Positions 1 to 9,176 are shown, counted from the stretch's first letter. The stretch is 50,832 bases of DNA from CAZIRF01 sp964541755 (GCA_964541755.1 CAZIRF010000019.1:1-50832), one strand, 5' to 3'. Notes: a model not told the origin generated them from the letters alone. Numbers and translations: made by a program.

Positions 1-51
1 TTCCACCAGCGGCTCCAGCCAGAACAGGCCGCGCGAGCCGTTACGCACCAC
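1..51 (-). pseudogene. Fragment resembling NAD-dependent formate dehydrogenase beta subunit
   Basis: Read on the minus strand from 51 to 1, these bases encode VVRNGSRGLFWLEPLVE. From memory this closely resembles a conserved stretch near the N-terminus of the FdsB-type beta subunit of NAD-linked formate dehydrogenases, best known from Betaproteobacteria. It is out of frame with the glycerate kinase reading frame that ends at about position 52, and no start codon or upstream part of such a gene is present. It is therefore not a normal neighbour. The likeliest explanation is a chimeric contig end; a rearranged gene fragment is the alternative. The identification rests on 17 residues. Confidence 0.45.
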
Positions 52-230
52 GCGCCCAGGAGGACGACGCGTTTGAATTCGGAGAGGTCGAAGGCCCGGT
101 CGAGCCCCCGCACGGCGAGACAATCGCCTTCCACATCCAGGCTGTCGTGGACCATTTGCCAGGGGTCGACCCTTTCGAGGGCGCGGGAGAAGGCCGTTTC
201 GAGAACCGTGCGCGCGGCGGCGTTGTGCAT
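52..230 (-). CDS. Glycerate 2-kinase, N-terminal part only (truncated at the window edge)
   Basis: The minus-strand frame starts at ATG 230-228, after an AAAGGAG-like ribosome site near 236-242. It encodes about 60 residues typical of the start of the GckA/TtuD (DUF4147/MOFRL) glycerate kinase family: MHNAAARTVLETAF, then a DPW turn, a DLSEFKRVVLLGA strand and the position where GAGKA should follow. That family phosphorylates glycerate in serine-cycle, glyoxylate or sugar-acid breakdown. Similarity stops abruptly after GGCGCG at about 51-56, and beyond it a different protein is encoded in another frame. Only the N-terminal eighth or so of the usual 400+ residues is present. Confidence 0.6.
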
Positions 231-372
231 GCGTGCTCCTTTGAGCGGGCTCAACTATCGGCATGAACCCCTAAAACAAGAGTAAACGGAAGCCTGCAGC
301 TTGGCAAATTGCGGCGAGTATTGGAGACAGGGGGCCTTCCTGTGTTACTATTGGAGCAAAAGGAGTGTTCCC

Positions 373-891
373 ATGCACAAACGTATCGTGTTTCTTCTCT
401 GTGCCCTGTTGGCGGTCTCGACCCTTGCCGTTGCCCAAACGCAGGTCACCAAGATTCTGTCCGCTTCCGATATCACTGCCATGATCAATCATGGGGATGC
501 GATCGCCGACGAACTCGACGCGGTCGAGGTGCCGGTTGATTGGACAGCTGCCGCTTTCATGAATATGGAGGAGGGGGATGATCTCGTCACCTATATGAAC
601 AATCTGCGCAAAACACCGGTTTCCGCCGAGGTGCGGGCGATTTTTCGCAAATACGGCCTGGGTGATAACGGGTTCGAGAAGTATATCGTCATGACGATTG
701 CGATAAGTACCGAAGTGACCCGTGCCGAGCTTGAAGAGGTGAAGGCCCTGTACGCCATGATGCCGGAGGGCGAGAGCTATACCGCAGACCTCGACAAGAT
801 GCTTGAACGTATGGAAGAGACGGTTCACCCCGCCGACCTCCAGCTCGTACGCTCTCGTCTGGGCGAGCTCGAATTTATGGCGGAAGAGTAA
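373..891 (+). CDS. Small exported protein of unknown function (172 aa)
   Basis: I chose the ATG at 373 because an AAAGGAG ribosome site lies at about 359-366 and a typical signal peptide follows (MHKR, a hydrophobic core, then the cleavage-like AVAQ at about residues 17-21). The same frame is open upstream to 301, but that extension would bury the signal peptide. The mature part is acidic and looks mainly helical, with no cysteines or recognisable motif. It is probably periplasmic. It converges on trkH, whose stop lies 22 bases away, so it is not part of the potassium operon. No function can be assigned. Confidence 0.7.
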   Translation: MHKRIVFLLCALLAVSTLAVAQTQVTKILSASDITAMINHGDAIADELDAVEVPVDWTAAAFMNMEEGDDLVTYMNNLRKTPVSAEVRAIFRKYGLGDNGFEKYIVMTIAISTEVTRAELEEVKALYAMMPEGESYTADLDKMLERMEETVHPADLQLVRSRLGELEFMAEE

Positions 892-898
892 GACACAG

Positions 899-925
899 CC
901 GCCGGGCTCGTCTTATGCCCGGCGG
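899..925. terminator. Inverted repeat between converging genes
   Basis: Arms CCGCCGGGC (899-907) and GCCCGGCGG (917-925) could form a 9-bp hairpin with a 9-base loop. It sits between the small exported protein and the end of trkH, and its right arm overlaps the last trkH codons. There is no T-run on either strand, so intrinsic termination is only possible, not shown. Confidence 0.35.
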
Positions 926-2364
926 AAGGCCTTGGTGAACAGGACGATGACGGTAAAGACTTCGAGGCGGCCGGTGAGCATGATGAACGAGAGCCAGAGC
1001 TTAATCCACTCGGGGAAGAACGCGTAGTTGAGCGCGGGGCCCACGAGGGAGAACCCGGGGCCTATGTTGCCCAAGCAGGCCAGGGTTGCAGAGAAGCTCG
1101 TGAGGATATCGAATCCGCCCGCCGATATGACCAGCGTGGACAGGAGCATGAGCCCCAGATAGAGGTAGACCATCGCCGCTATGTCGTAGACGACCTTTTT
1201 GTGCATGTAATTCTTGCCCACGAACACCCCGTAGATACCGCGCGGGTTTACGAGGTAGCGCAGCTCTGCAACACCCATCTTGAAGAGGGTGAGTATGCGC
1301 CCCACTTTTACACCTCCAGCCGTCGAACCGGCACTACCCCCGATGAACATGAGTATAAAGAGGACGGTTTGCGCGAAAGCCGGCCACAGGAGGTAGTCTC
1401 CGGCGGCAAAACCGGTGGTGGTAAGGATGGAGGCGGCATGGAAAGCGCCGCTGCGCAAGGCATCTACCGGATTTTCGAATCCCCCTTTCAAGTGGAGATT
1501 GAGACCGGCAAATATTGAGGTGCACAGGAAAATCCCCAGGTACACGCGCCACTCGCTGTCCCGAAACATACCCTTCAAATCGCCGCGCAAAAGGCGCCAG
1601 TGAATCCCGAAATTTGTCCCTGCCAAAACCATGAAGAGGGTGATGACCCACTCGATGTAGGCCGAATTGAACGCGCCGACCGAGGCATTGCGGGTCGAAA
1701 AGCCCCCGGTTGCCATGGTGGCGAAGGCGTGGGTTATGGCGTCGATCACGTCCATCCCCCCGAAAAGCAGGAGGATGGCGAGGATGAGGGTAAGACCCAG
1801 GTAGATGAGCCAGAGGATGGCGGCCGTCTGCGAAAGGCGCGGGGTGAATTTGTCGACCTTGGGGCCGGGGGATTCCGCCTCCATGAGTGTCCTTCCGTTG
1901 AGCCCCAAGAGCGGGAAGACGGCGACGGTGAGGACGACGATGCCCATGCCCCCGAGCCAGTGGGTGGTTGCATGCCACAAGAGGAGGCTGCGGGGCAGGA
2001 TTTCAATATCCGTAAGGACGGTGGCACCGGTGGTGGTAAAGCCCGACATCGACTCGAACAGGGCTGATGCAAGCTGCGGAATGCTGCCGGAGAGGACGAA
2101 GGGGAGGGCCCCGAAGCTCGAGGTGATGAGCCAGGAGAGCGATACGAAGAGGTAGCCGCCTCGAGGAGAGAGTTCGTTTTTTCCCTTGATAAGGATATTG
2201 GATAGGGGGAAAAACGACAGGCCGACAAGGACAGGGCCAAGGAAGGCCCGAAGGGCTACCCCGGTTTCGCCCAGTGCGAAGGCGGCAGCCATACACAGGG
2301 CCATGAATAGGGAGACGATTGAGACGAGGAGGGAAAGGGCCCGTATCAGCGCTTTGGCGCCCAT
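913..2364 (-). CDS. trkH: TrkH-family potassium uptake channel subunit
   Basis: This is a 483-residue polytopic membrane protein with the four pore-loop signatures of the TrkH/KtrB superfamily: SGFTTTGATVL at about 108-118, ATGGFSTRN at about 219-227, SILTTTGFAAGD at about 313-324, and a degenerate fourth loop with GNIGPGF near 434-440. It forms the transmembrane potassium pathway in the inner membrane. Its ATG (2364-2362) overlaps the stop of trkA (2366-2364) as ATGA, so the two are translationally coupled and TrkA, which binds nucleotide and gates TrkH, is made in step. Length is normal for the family. Confidence 0.93.
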   Translation of the reverse strand: MGAKALIRALSLLVSIVSLFMALCMAAAFALGETGVALRAFLGPVLVGLSFFPLSNILIKGKNELSPRGGYLFVSLSWLITSSFGALPFVLSGSIPQLASALFESMSGFTTTGATVLTDIEILPRSLLLWHATTHWLGGMGIVVLTVAVFPLLGLNGRTLMEAESPGPKVDKFTPRLSQTAAILWLIYLGLTLILAILLLFGGMDVIDAITHAFATMATGGFSTRNASVGAFNSAYIEWVITLFMVLAGTNFGIHWRLLRGDLKGMFRDSEWRVYLGIFLCTSIFAGLNLHLKGGFENPVDALRSGAFHAASILTTTGFAAGDYLLWPAFAQTVLFILMFIGGSAGSTAGGVKVGRILTLFKMGVAELRYLVNPRGIYGVFVGKNYMHKKVVYDIAAMVYLYLGLMLLSTLVISAGGFDILTSFSATLACLGNIGPGFSLVGPALNYAFFPEWIKLWLSFIMLTGRLEVFTVIVLFTKAFRRA

Positions 2365-3776
2365 CAGGCTCCTCCAAAGATGAGTTCGAGGGCTGCGATG
2401 GCCCTCTTGGGCGCGACGAGGCCGATTATGTCGCCGCCGGAAAGGGCGGTGTCGCCCGAAGGGACGATGAAACGGTTCATCTGCTGTATGAAGGCAACCA
2501 GGACATCTTTGGGAAGGACGAGGTCGCGCAATGCCTTGCCCAGCACCGGAGACGCCGGATCGATGGCGAGCTCCACTATCTCGACGGTGTCCTCGTAAAA
2601 GGCGTGTATCGTGCGGATGTGCGCTTTGCGGACGGTCGCGAGGACGGTGGAGACGACCGCATCGTTGGCGCAGACGTAGGAATCCACGTCGAGGCCCGGC
2701 CCCAGGGGCAGGAAGCGGTGATTGAGGGTAAAGGCCATTGATTTGCGGGCCCCCAGTACCTTGGCGAGTTGGGCGGTGATGATGTTCTTGGTCTGGGAGT
2801 CGGTGGCCCCCACAAAGAGATCGGCGGTCTTGACCCCGACGCTTTCGAGGAAGCCCTCATCGCCGGAGTCCCCGCAGACGACGTCGATGTCGGGGAAAAC
2901 CTTGCCTATGCGGCGGCATTCTTCCTCCGAGAGGTCTATCAGTGTAATGTCCAGTTTGCGCCGGAAGAGTTTGCCGTTTACCAGAGAGCCGAAAAACGAG
3001 CGCAGATTGCTGTCGGTCCTCTGGCCTTCGAGGAGACATTCGACCAGGCGCTCCGCGATGCGGGTGGCACCCAAAATAACGATCTTGCGGGCGTGGTCCT
3101 GCAGTCCTTCGACTTTGCCGAAGAGGGTGTCGAGTGAATCGGGCTGGCCCAAAATATAGAAGCGCTCCCCCTCGTTGAGGCGGGTGTCGCCCTTTGGCAC
3201 GAGGAGTGTGCCTTCGCGAATGATGGCGGTTACGAGGAAGTGCTTGTCGCTGCGCTCGCGCAGTTCTTTCATGGTCTTGCCGGCGAAGTCGTTTCCCGCA
3301 CCGGCGACGATCATGCGCAGTTGGAGGGCCCCTTCGTGAAGGGGGATGACGTGTTCGGCAAAGCCCTCGGCGATTATGCGGGTGAGTGTCCGCGAGGCCT
3401 CCATGGCCGGGTTGACGAGGTGATCGAGCCCGAAGGTGCGGCGTTGGACCTCCGACAGTGCGCTGTAGAAGGGGGTTTCCACGCGGGCGATGGTCTTTGT
3501 GCGGGAGGTCTCTGCGGCGACGAGGCCGCAGGCGACGATGTTGACGGCGTCGGAGCCGGTGAGGGCGATGAACCAGTCTGCGGTGGCGGTTTGGGCCATG
3601 CGAAGGGTTTCGGGGCGGCTCCCGTCCTCGTTGAGGACGAGGCAGTCGAGTTCGTTGTCCGCAATGCGGGCGAGCTCCGGGTCTTTCTCGATGATGACCA
3701 CATCGCGCTTCTCTTCGATGAGTTCACGGGCTATGTGGATGCCGACACTGCCGGCCCCCAGTATGACAATGCGCAT
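2364..3776 (-). CDS. trkA: TrkA, nucleotide-binding regulator of potassium uptake
   Basis: I chose the ATG at 3776 because the protein then begins MRIVILGAGSVG, the first strand and dinucleotide-binding loop of an RCK/TrkA-N domain; the frame extends 15 codons further upstream without family similarity. The 470 residues show two tandem RCK units. The first has a clean GAGSVG. The second begins KIVILGATRIAERL, where the glycine loop is degenerate, so its nucleotide binding may be weak. TrkA-C type domains follow each half. It is a cytoplasmic ring subunit gating TrkH. It is first in a two-gene operon with trkH, transcribed away from adhE. Confidence 0.93.
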   Translation of the reverse strand: MRIVILGAGSVGIHIARELIEEKRDVVIIEKDPELARIADNELDCLVLNEDGSRPETLRMAQTATADWFIALTGSDAVNIVACGLVAAETSRTKTIARVETPFYSALSEVQRRTFGLDHLVNPAMEASRTLTRIIAEGFAEHVIPLHEGALQLRMIVAGAGNDFAGKTMKELRERSDKHFLVTAIIREGTLLVPKGDTRLNEGERFYILGQPDSLDTLFGKVEGLQDHARKIVILGATRIAERLVECLLEGQRTDSNLRSFFGSLVNGKLFRRKLDITLIDLSEEECRRIGKVFPDIDVVCGDSGDEGFLESVGVKTADLFVGATDSQTKNIITAQLAKVLGARKSMAFTLNHRFLPLGPGLDVDSYVCANDAVVSTVLATVRKAHIRTIHAFYEDTVEIVELAIDPASPVLGKALRDLVLPKDVLVAFIQQMNRFIVPSGDTALSGGDIIGLVAPKRAIAALELIFGGA

Positions 3777-3837
3777 GGGCCCCACTATAGGCAGAAAGTC
3801 CCGCGGACGCAAGCGTTGCATATACCGGGCCGGAAAA

Positions 3838-3894
3838 CCGCGCCCGCCGGGGTGCGCATGCGCCAGCCCTGCAGCCGCGCCCGCCGGGGTGCGC
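3838..3894. repeat. 20-bp direct repeat, GC-rich
   Basis: A 20-bp GC-rich block beginning CCGCGCCCGCC occurs twice, at 3838-3857 and 3875-3894, with a 37-bp period. It lies between the divergent trkA and adhE. Immediately to its right base composition changes sharply to AT-rich DNA (about 3920-4060). The role is unknown. Confidence 0.7.
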
Positions 3895-4022
3895 GTTCGC
3901 CGTCGGCGACAGCTATCAGCTTAAAAATAAATATATACCTATATATATAACGTAATCATAACTTTTGTGTTCGTTCAATGTCATACAAACGCAAAAAAGA
4001 ACACTATTTGCAATAAATCATA

Positions 4023-4076
4023 TTGACTCGATAAAAGAATATCTATATAAATAAATCGTAACCACCACAGAGGAGG
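4023..4076 (+). promoter_or_regulatory. adhE promoter and ribosome site
   Basis: TTGACT (4023-4028) and TATAAA (4046-4051) are separated by 17 bases, a good sigma-70-type promoter, in a markedly AT-rich tract. A strong AGAGGAGG ribosome site (about 4069-4076) lies six bases before the adhE ATG. The 306-bp gap between trkA and adhE otherwise holds the 20-bp direct repeat and a CTATCAGCTTAAA motif (3913-3925). A loose TTTGT/ACAAA pair (about 3964-3989) could suggest redox control by a Rex-like regulator, but it is too degenerate to call. Confidence 0.7.
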
Positions 4077-4082
4077 TCGGAT

Positions 4083-6686
4083 ATGAAGACGGACAACAAC
4101 ACCGCCATTGCAGAGAATACCGGAACCACCACGCTTGAAGACGTGATCGGCAGGGTCAGCGAGGCCTGGAAGATATATGCGACATACTCCCAGGAGCAGG
4201 TTGACGCAATCTTCCGCGCCGCCGCCATCGCCGCCAACAAGGAGCGTATCCGCCTGGCCAAGATGGCCGTTGAAGAGACGGGCATGGGCGTCGTCGAAGA
4301 CAAGGTCATCAAGAACCACTTCGCCAGCGAGTACATCTACAACAAGTTCAAGGACACGAAGACGGTGGGTGTTATCGAACGCGATACAACCTATGGTATT
4401 ACCAAGATTGCCGAGCCTGTGGGCGTTCTCGCGGGGGTCATCCCCACGACCAACCCCACTTCGACGGCCATTTTCAAGGCCCTTATCGCCTTGAAGACCC
4501 GCAACGGTATCGTCCTTTCACCGCACCCCCGCGCCAAGCTCTGCACCGTCGAGGCTGCCCGCGTCGTCCTTGAGGCTGCCGTCAAGGCAGGCGCCCCCGA
4601 AGGGATTATCGGCTGGATTGCGAACCCCAGCATCGAAGACACCAACAACCTGATGCATCACCCGGCCATCGCCATGATACTCGCCACCGGCGGTCCCGGC
4701 ATGGTCAAGGCCGCCTATTCTTCGGGCAAGCCCGCCCTGGGCGTCGGCGCCGGCAATACCCCGGCCATCCTCGACGAGACCTGCGATATCGAGCTTGCGG
4801 TCTCTTCGATCATCCTCTCGAAGACTTTCGACAACGGTGTCATCTGTGCAAGCGAGCAGTCGCTCCTCGTGCACCGCGCCGTCTATGCCAAGGTAAAGGC
4901 CGAGCTCGAAAAGCGCGGCGCGTACTTTGTCGAGGGCGGCGAGCGCGAGCGGCTTGGGGATATCATCCTCAAGGATGGGCGCATCAATGCCGCCATCGTT
5001 GGCCAGAGTGCCAAGACCATCGCGGCCATGGCCGGCATCCTCGTGGGCGAGCACACCAAGGTCCTCGTGGCAGAGACCGAGCGCATCGCCGCCGACGAGC
5101 CCTACGCATGGGAGAAGCTCTCGCCAGTCCTCGCCATGTACAAGATCGACGACTTTGCCGATGGCCTCGACAAGGCAGCCGCCCTCGTCGCCTTTGGCGG
5201 TCCCGGGCACACGAGCGTCCTCTACACGAACCCTGCCAACGAGGAGCGTATTCAGGCCTTTGGCGCCCGGATGCAGACGGGGCGCATCCTCGTGAACACG
5301 CCCAGCTCGCACGGCGGTATCGGCGACCTCTACAACTTCCGCCTGGAGCCCTCTCTTACCCTGGGCTGCGGCAGCTGGGGCGGGAACGCCGTAAGCGAGA
5401 ACGTGGGGGTCAAACACCTGCTCAACACCAAAACAGTCGCGGAACGGAGGGACAACATGCTGTGGATGCGCTTGCCGCCCAAGGTTTACTTCAAGTACGG
5501 TGCCCTTCCCATCGCCCTGGGCGATCTCGCCGGGAAGAAGCGGGCGGCCATTGTTACCGACCGTGGCCTGTTCAAGATGGGCATTACCAAAAAGGTGAGC
5601 GCCATTCTCGAGGAGATGGGCATGGCTGTGGACACCATCCACGAGGTCGATCCCGATCCCACCCTTGAGAACGCCCGCAACGGGGCCAAGCGCATGCTCG
5701 CCTTCAACCCTGATGTCATTATCGCCGTGGGCGGTGGCTCTGCCATGGATGCGGCCAAAATCATGTGGGTCCTCTACGAGCACCCGGAGGCCGACTTCGA
5801 CGACCTCGCCATGCGCTTCATGGATATCCGCAAGCGCGCTGTGGCCTTCCCGCCCCTGCGCCAGAAGGCCACCCTCGTCTGCGTAAGCACGACCTCGGGC
5901 ACCGGTTCGGAGGTGACCCCCTTTGCCGTCATCACCGACGAGAAGAGCGGGATCAAGTACCCCCTGGCCGACTACGAGCTTACCCCGGACATGGCGATTA
6001 TCGACAGCGAGCTCGCCATGGGCCAGCCCGCCGGTCTTACCGCCGCTTCGGGCTATGATGTCCTTACCCACGCGGTGGAGGCCCTTGCCAGTGCCTATGC
6101 GACCGACTACACCAACGCCCTCGCTATGGAAGCGGCCCGTATGGTCTTCGAGTACCTGCCCAAGGCGTACAAGGACGGGACCGATCGTGTCGCCCGCGGC
6201 AAGATGCACGATGCCGCCGCCATGGCCGGTATGGCCTTTGCCAACGCCTTCCTGGGCATCTGCCACTCGATGGCGCACAAGCTCGGCTCGACCTTCCACA
6301 TCCCCCACGGTGTGGCCAATGCCCTGCTCCTGGACAAGGTCGTGCGCTTCAACGCGGTTGAAGTGCCCACCCGCCAGGCGGCCTTCTCGCAGTACGACCA
6401 CCCCATGGCCATCGAGCGCTATGCCCGCCTCGCCGATTACCTGGGCTTCCAGGCCAAGACCAACGAGGCAAAGGTCGCCCTCCTCATCAAGAAACTGCAG
6501 GAGCTGCGGCAGGAAGTGGGCATCCCCGCTACGATCAAGGACTGGGGTGTAAAAGAAGAGGACTTTCAGGCAAAGCTTGACCTCGTCGCCGAGCAGGCCT
6601 TCGATGACCAGTGCACGGGCGCCAACCCGCGCTACCCCCTCATCGCCGAGCTCAAGGAGCTCCTTACCGAGGCTTATTACGGCTAG
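4083..6686 (+). CDS. adhE: Bifunctional acetaldehyde-CoA/alcohol dehydrogenase
   Basis: At 867 residues the length is that of AdhE. The N-terminal half is a CoA-acylating aldehyde dehydrogenase with the active-site cysteine in NGVICASEQS (Cys about 255). The C-terminal half, from about residue 460, is an iron-dependent alcohol dehydrogenase with a GGGSAMDAAK cofactor loop, TTSGTGSEVTPF, and metal ligands in HSMAHKLGSTFHIPHG (about 728-743). It reduces acetyl-CoA through acetaldehyde to ethanol with two NADH. The product of the pyruvate:ferredoxin oxidoreductase encoded at 21.8 kb feeds this route. AdhE enzymes typically assemble into cytoplasmic spirosome filaments. It is a single gene with its own promoter and terminator. 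Confidence 0.97.
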   Translation: MKTDNNTAIAENTGTTTLEDVIGRVSEAWKIYATYSQEQVDAIFRAAAIAANKERIRLAKMAVEETGMGVVEDKVIKNHFASEYIYNKFKDTKTVGVIERDTTYGITKIAEPVGVLAGVIPTTNPTSTAIFKALIALKTRNGIVLSPHPRAKLCTVEAARVVLEAAVKAGAPEGIIGWIANPSIEDTNNLMHHPAIAMILATGGPGMVKAAYSSGKPALGVGAGNTPAILDETCDIELAVSSIILSKTFDNGVICASEQSLLVHRAVYAKVKAELEKRGAYFVEGGERERLGDIILKDGRINAAIVGQSAKTIAAMAGILVGEHTKVLVAETERIAADEPYAWEKLSPVLAMYKIDDFADGLDKAAALVAFGGPGHTSVLYTNPANEERIQAFGARMQTGRILVNTPSSHGGIGDLYNFRLEPSLTLGCGSWGGNAVSENVGVKHLLNTKTVAERRDNMLWMRLPPKVYFKYGALPIALGDLAGKKRAAIVTDRGLFKMGITKKVSAILEEMGMAVDTIHEVDPDPTLENARNGAKRMLAFNPDVIIAVGGGSAMDAAKIMWVLYEHPEADFDDLAMRFMDIRKRAVAFPPLRQKATLVCVSTTSGTGSEVTPFAVITDEKSGIKYPLADYELTPDMAIIDSELAMGQPAGLTAASGYDVLTHAVEALASAYATDYTNALAMEAARMVFEYLPKAYKDGTDRVARGKMHDAAAMAGMAFANAFLGICHSMAHKLGSTFHIPHGVANALLLDKVVRFNAVEVPTRQAAFSQYDHPMAIERYARLADYLGFQAKTNEAKVALLIKKLQELRQEVGIPATIKDWGVKEEDFQAKLDLVAEQAFDDQCTGANPRYPLIAELKELLTEAYYG

Positions 6687-6707
6687 TCTTCGATAGCCAA
6701 TCCCCCT

Positions 6708-6743
6708 GCCCCCGGGTCGTGAGACAGCCCGGGGGCTTTTTTT
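6708..6743 (+). terminator. Rho-independent terminator of adhE
   Basis: Stem GCCCCCGGG (6708-6716) pairs with CCCGGGGGC (6728-6736), followed directly by seven T (6737-6743). The T-run overlaps the stop codon of the converging uridylyltransferase gene. Confidence 0.92.
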
Positions 6744-7587
6744 ACTTCATGCCGTGGGATTCGAGGACGGCGTGTAGATCGGGGCGCGTTTTGGCATAAC
6801 GGATGATGGCATCGAGGTATCCTGCGGGCTCGCCGGTGTCGAGGCGTGTGCCTTCGATGCGGGCAGCGACGACCTTGCCGGCCGCCATGAGCTCGTTGAG
6901 GGCCCCGATGTGGTAGAACTCGCGATCGGCGTCCGGGCCGGCGCAGTGGGCCTGCCAGCCCTTTTCGAGGAGGCTGAAGAAATCGGGGGTAAAGAGGTAG
7001 CGCCCGATGCTTATCTCGTGGCTGGGCTCGTTCCCTTTTGCCGGTTTTTCGACAATGCCCTGTACGTGTCGGCCGTCCGGGGCGAGGTCCAGGACCCCGT
7101 AGCGGCTTACATCGCCGGCCTCGTGTTCACAGGCCATGACGGAGCAGCCGCTGTCCTTCCAGGTTTGAACGAGTTGTTTCGAGAGGGAGGGGCCCTGCAC
7201 GAGGTCGTCGGGGTAGGCGACTACACAGGGCTCGCCTTTGAGGAAGGGGACCACCTGCAGGAGGGCATGGCCGGTGCCCCGCATCTTCTGTTGGCGGACA
7301 AAGGCCATTTGCAGGGCCGGGTCGGGCTGTATGGCCTCGAGCTGTTTCTTTTTGCCTTCGCGCTCGAAGATGGCCTCGAGTTCCACCTCGCGGTCGAACC
7401 AGTCCTCGAGGCTCTTCTTTCGCCGCGAACTCACCACTATGACTTCGTGAATACCGGCCTCGCGAAACTCTTCAATAATAAAGTCGATGGAGGGCCGGTC
7501 AATGAGCGGCAGCATTTCCTTGGGGATGGTCTTCGTTATGGGTAGAAAGCGGGTGCCGTAGCCGGCCGCGACAATGACGCCTTTCAT
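6742..7587 (-). CDS. galU: UTP-glucose-1-phosphate uridylyltransferase
   Basis: The 281-residue protein begins MKGVIVAAGYGTRFLPITK and continues PKEMLPLIDRPS, the nucleotide-binding signature of bacterial GalU enzymes. The EKPAKGN and AYPDDLV segments match the sugar-phosphate and metal sites. It makes UDP-glucose from UTP and glucose-1-phosphate for cell-surface glycans and storage sugars. Length fits the family (about 280-300). It appears to be a single gene; the terminator of the next minus-strand gene lies just upstream of it. GalF or another sugar nucleotidyltransferase would be the alternative, but GalU fits best. Confidence 0.9.
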   Translation of the reverse strand: MKGVIVAAGYGTRFLPITKTIPKEMLPLIDRPSIDFIIEEFREAGIHEVIVVSSRRKKSLEDWFDREVELEAIFEREGKKKQLEAIQPDPALQMAFVRQQKMRGTGHALLQVVPFLKGEPCVVAYPDDLVQGPSLSKQLVQTWKDSGCSVMACEHEAGDVSRYGVLDLAPDGRHVQGIVEKPAKGNEPSHEISIGRYLFTPDFFSLLEKGWQAHCAGPDADREFYHIGALNELMAAGKVVAARIEGTRLDTGEPAGYLDAIIRYAKTRPDLHAVLESHGMK

Positions 7588-7642
7588 GGGTCCTCCATAC
7601 TGATGGGGCCGCCAATACCTGAAGTTTTGGTGACTCGCTGAT

Positions 7643-7676
7643 AAAAAAGGGCTGCCGACACGTATGCCGACAGCCC
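7643..7676 (-). terminator. Terminator of the exported FlgT-like protein gene
   Basis: Reading leftwards, GGGCTG (complement of 7671-7676) and CAGCCC (complement of 7649-7654) frame a hairpin that ends in six T on the minus strand (complement of 7643-7648). Confidence 0.75.
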
Positions 7677-7752
7677 ATGGTAGCGCCTCTTGAAAGGCTC
7701 TTCAAGCGCCGCCAGCGCCCGGAAGGGGCGTCAAGCGGGCCGGTTTGAACAA

Positions 7753-9111
7753 TTACAGCTTGAGGCTGATGCCTACATTGGCACCGATGCCCGCATAGCT
7801 CTCGAAGATACTGATGCCGGTGATACCCATGAAGCCCCACATGAACATGCCGGTTGCTTCGGCATAGAGCTTGACATCGCGGGTAATGAGGTAGCTCGCC
7901 CCAACGCTTGCAATACCACCCAGGTGTGTTACCCATTTCTGAGAATCGGAATTGGTTGCGGCATCCTCGAGAATCATGAGAATGACGTTTGTTCCTACAC
8001 CGATACTGGCATTTGCCGTGAAGGTAAGGCGGCGCATGAAAATGTTCATATCAAGACCGGCCGTGGCGATAACGGGGAACAAGAGCGCCCCGTCGAGGAG
8101 GACGAAGAAGCCGCCGGTGGGGCGGATCGCGTAGAAACCGCGGGTGCCGATAACCTTGAGGTTGAGGGTTGGGGTGCCGCTGGTTGTTTCACCATCCCAT
8201 TCTCTCTCCCCGAAGTATTGGAGGTAGCCCCCCGAGATGGATGCGTCAAAACCCTGGCGCGGAAGCTCGCGGATTTGGGCGCCCTCTTTGACCGAATTGC
8301 TGTCGCCGTAGAGGATGGTGGCAACCGAGGCCTTGGCCTGAACGTCCTTGACCATGATGAGGCCGGCTTCAACCTCGTCCTCGAAGCCCATGATGTCTTT
8401 CTTCTCGATAATGAGGTACTCGTCGCCCTTCTTGATACCCATGTCCTGGCCCAGCTGCATGCGTGCTTCGATGAGATTGGCCGAGAGGATGCGGGAGCTT
8501 ATCGTAAAGGCGGGAATCGAGCGTACTTCATACTCGAGCTGGCCGGCAATCCCGGCGAGAGCACCTTGGATTGACTTCTGTTGGGTCTCCTCGGAGCTGC
8601 CGCTCGTGTCGATCGACGCCCAGCCAAAGGTCTTTCCTTCCGCTACGTCGATGAAGGCCACCGAGGTCTTGATGCGGGTCTGGTATTCCTCCGCTTCACT
8701 GTTGTATTCGGAGGTGTAGGAGGTGATGGTGGGGATAACCACGACGAAGGAGCCGTAAAGCTGATTGAGGAGGGCTTCGGTAAGCTGTACCTCGCCAAAT
8801 TTTACTTCGTCGGGGAGAGGGGTGTTCTCCTCTTTGGCCTTGCGCAGTATTTCGATGAACTGGTTGATATCCGCAGACGAGAAACGAACCGTCTGGCCCA
8901 GGACATTGAAACGGCCCAGATTGACAAAGACACTCTGGATTTCGGCGTCGACTGTCGCGAGGACGTTCGAGGGAATATCATACCCATAGTAGCCGAGTGC
9001 AAAAACGGCCACATCTTTCTTCTTGCTCACCTCGAAATCATCTTGTGCGAGGACTGGCATGGCAAAGGCGAGGAGCAGGGACGCCGCAATCGCGGCACGC
9101 AAAATTTTCAT
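7753..9111 (-). CDS. Exported protein: CsgG/TolB-like N-domain, FlgT-like middle domain, beta-barrel-like end
   Basis: Tandem ATG codons lie at 9114 and 9111. GGAGGA touches the first one, so the second, at a normal spacing, is the likelier start; it gives 452 residues with a signal peptide ending near VLAQ. Mature residues about 20-210 resemble a CsgG/TolB-like fold. DMGIKKGDEYLIIEK and the following 60 residues resemble the FlgT C-terminal domain. The last 150 residues alternate hydrophobic and polar residues and end GISLKL, as outer-membrane barrels do. The protein at 35889-37247 is a paralogue of exactly the same length. It is probably an envelope protein; its partner and role are unknown. 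Confidence 0.75.
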   Translation of the reverse strand: MKILRAAIAASLLLAFAMPVLAQDDFEVSKKKDVAVFALGYYGYDIPSNVLATVDAEIQSVFVNLGRFNVLGQTVRFSSADINQFIEILRKAKEENTPLPDEVKFGEVQLTEALLNQLYGSFVVVIPTITSYTSEYNSEAEEYQTRIKTSVAFIDVAEGKTFGWASIDTSGSSEETQQKSIQGALAGIAGQLEYEVRSIPAFTISSRILSANLIEARMQLGQDMGIKKGDEYLIIEKKDIMGFEDEVEAGLIMVKDVQAKASVATILYGDSNSVKEGAQIRELPRQGFDASISGGYLQYFGEREWDGETTSGTPTLNLKVIGTRGFYAIRPTGGFFVLLDGALLFPVIATAGLDMNIFMRRLTFTANASIGVGTNVILMILEDAATNSDSQKWVTHLGGIASVGASYLITRDVKLYAEATGMFMWGFMGITGISIFESYAGIGANVGISLKL

Positions 9112-9176
9112 CATTCCTCCTGATTGGGGCCAAATCACACCATCGTGACAGACGGATTTATTTTGGCTTCGCTAAA

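Noticed and set aside
3964..3989. Rex-type redox operator before adhE
   Set aside because: TTTGT and ACAAA are present, but the spacing and internal bases do not fit the TTGTGA-N6-TCACAA consensus.
4518..6401. 627-residue open frame antisense to adhE
   Set aside because: It lies wholly opposite a strongly supported enzyme gene; long antisense frames are expected in GC-rich coding DNA, and the translation shows no recognisable domain.
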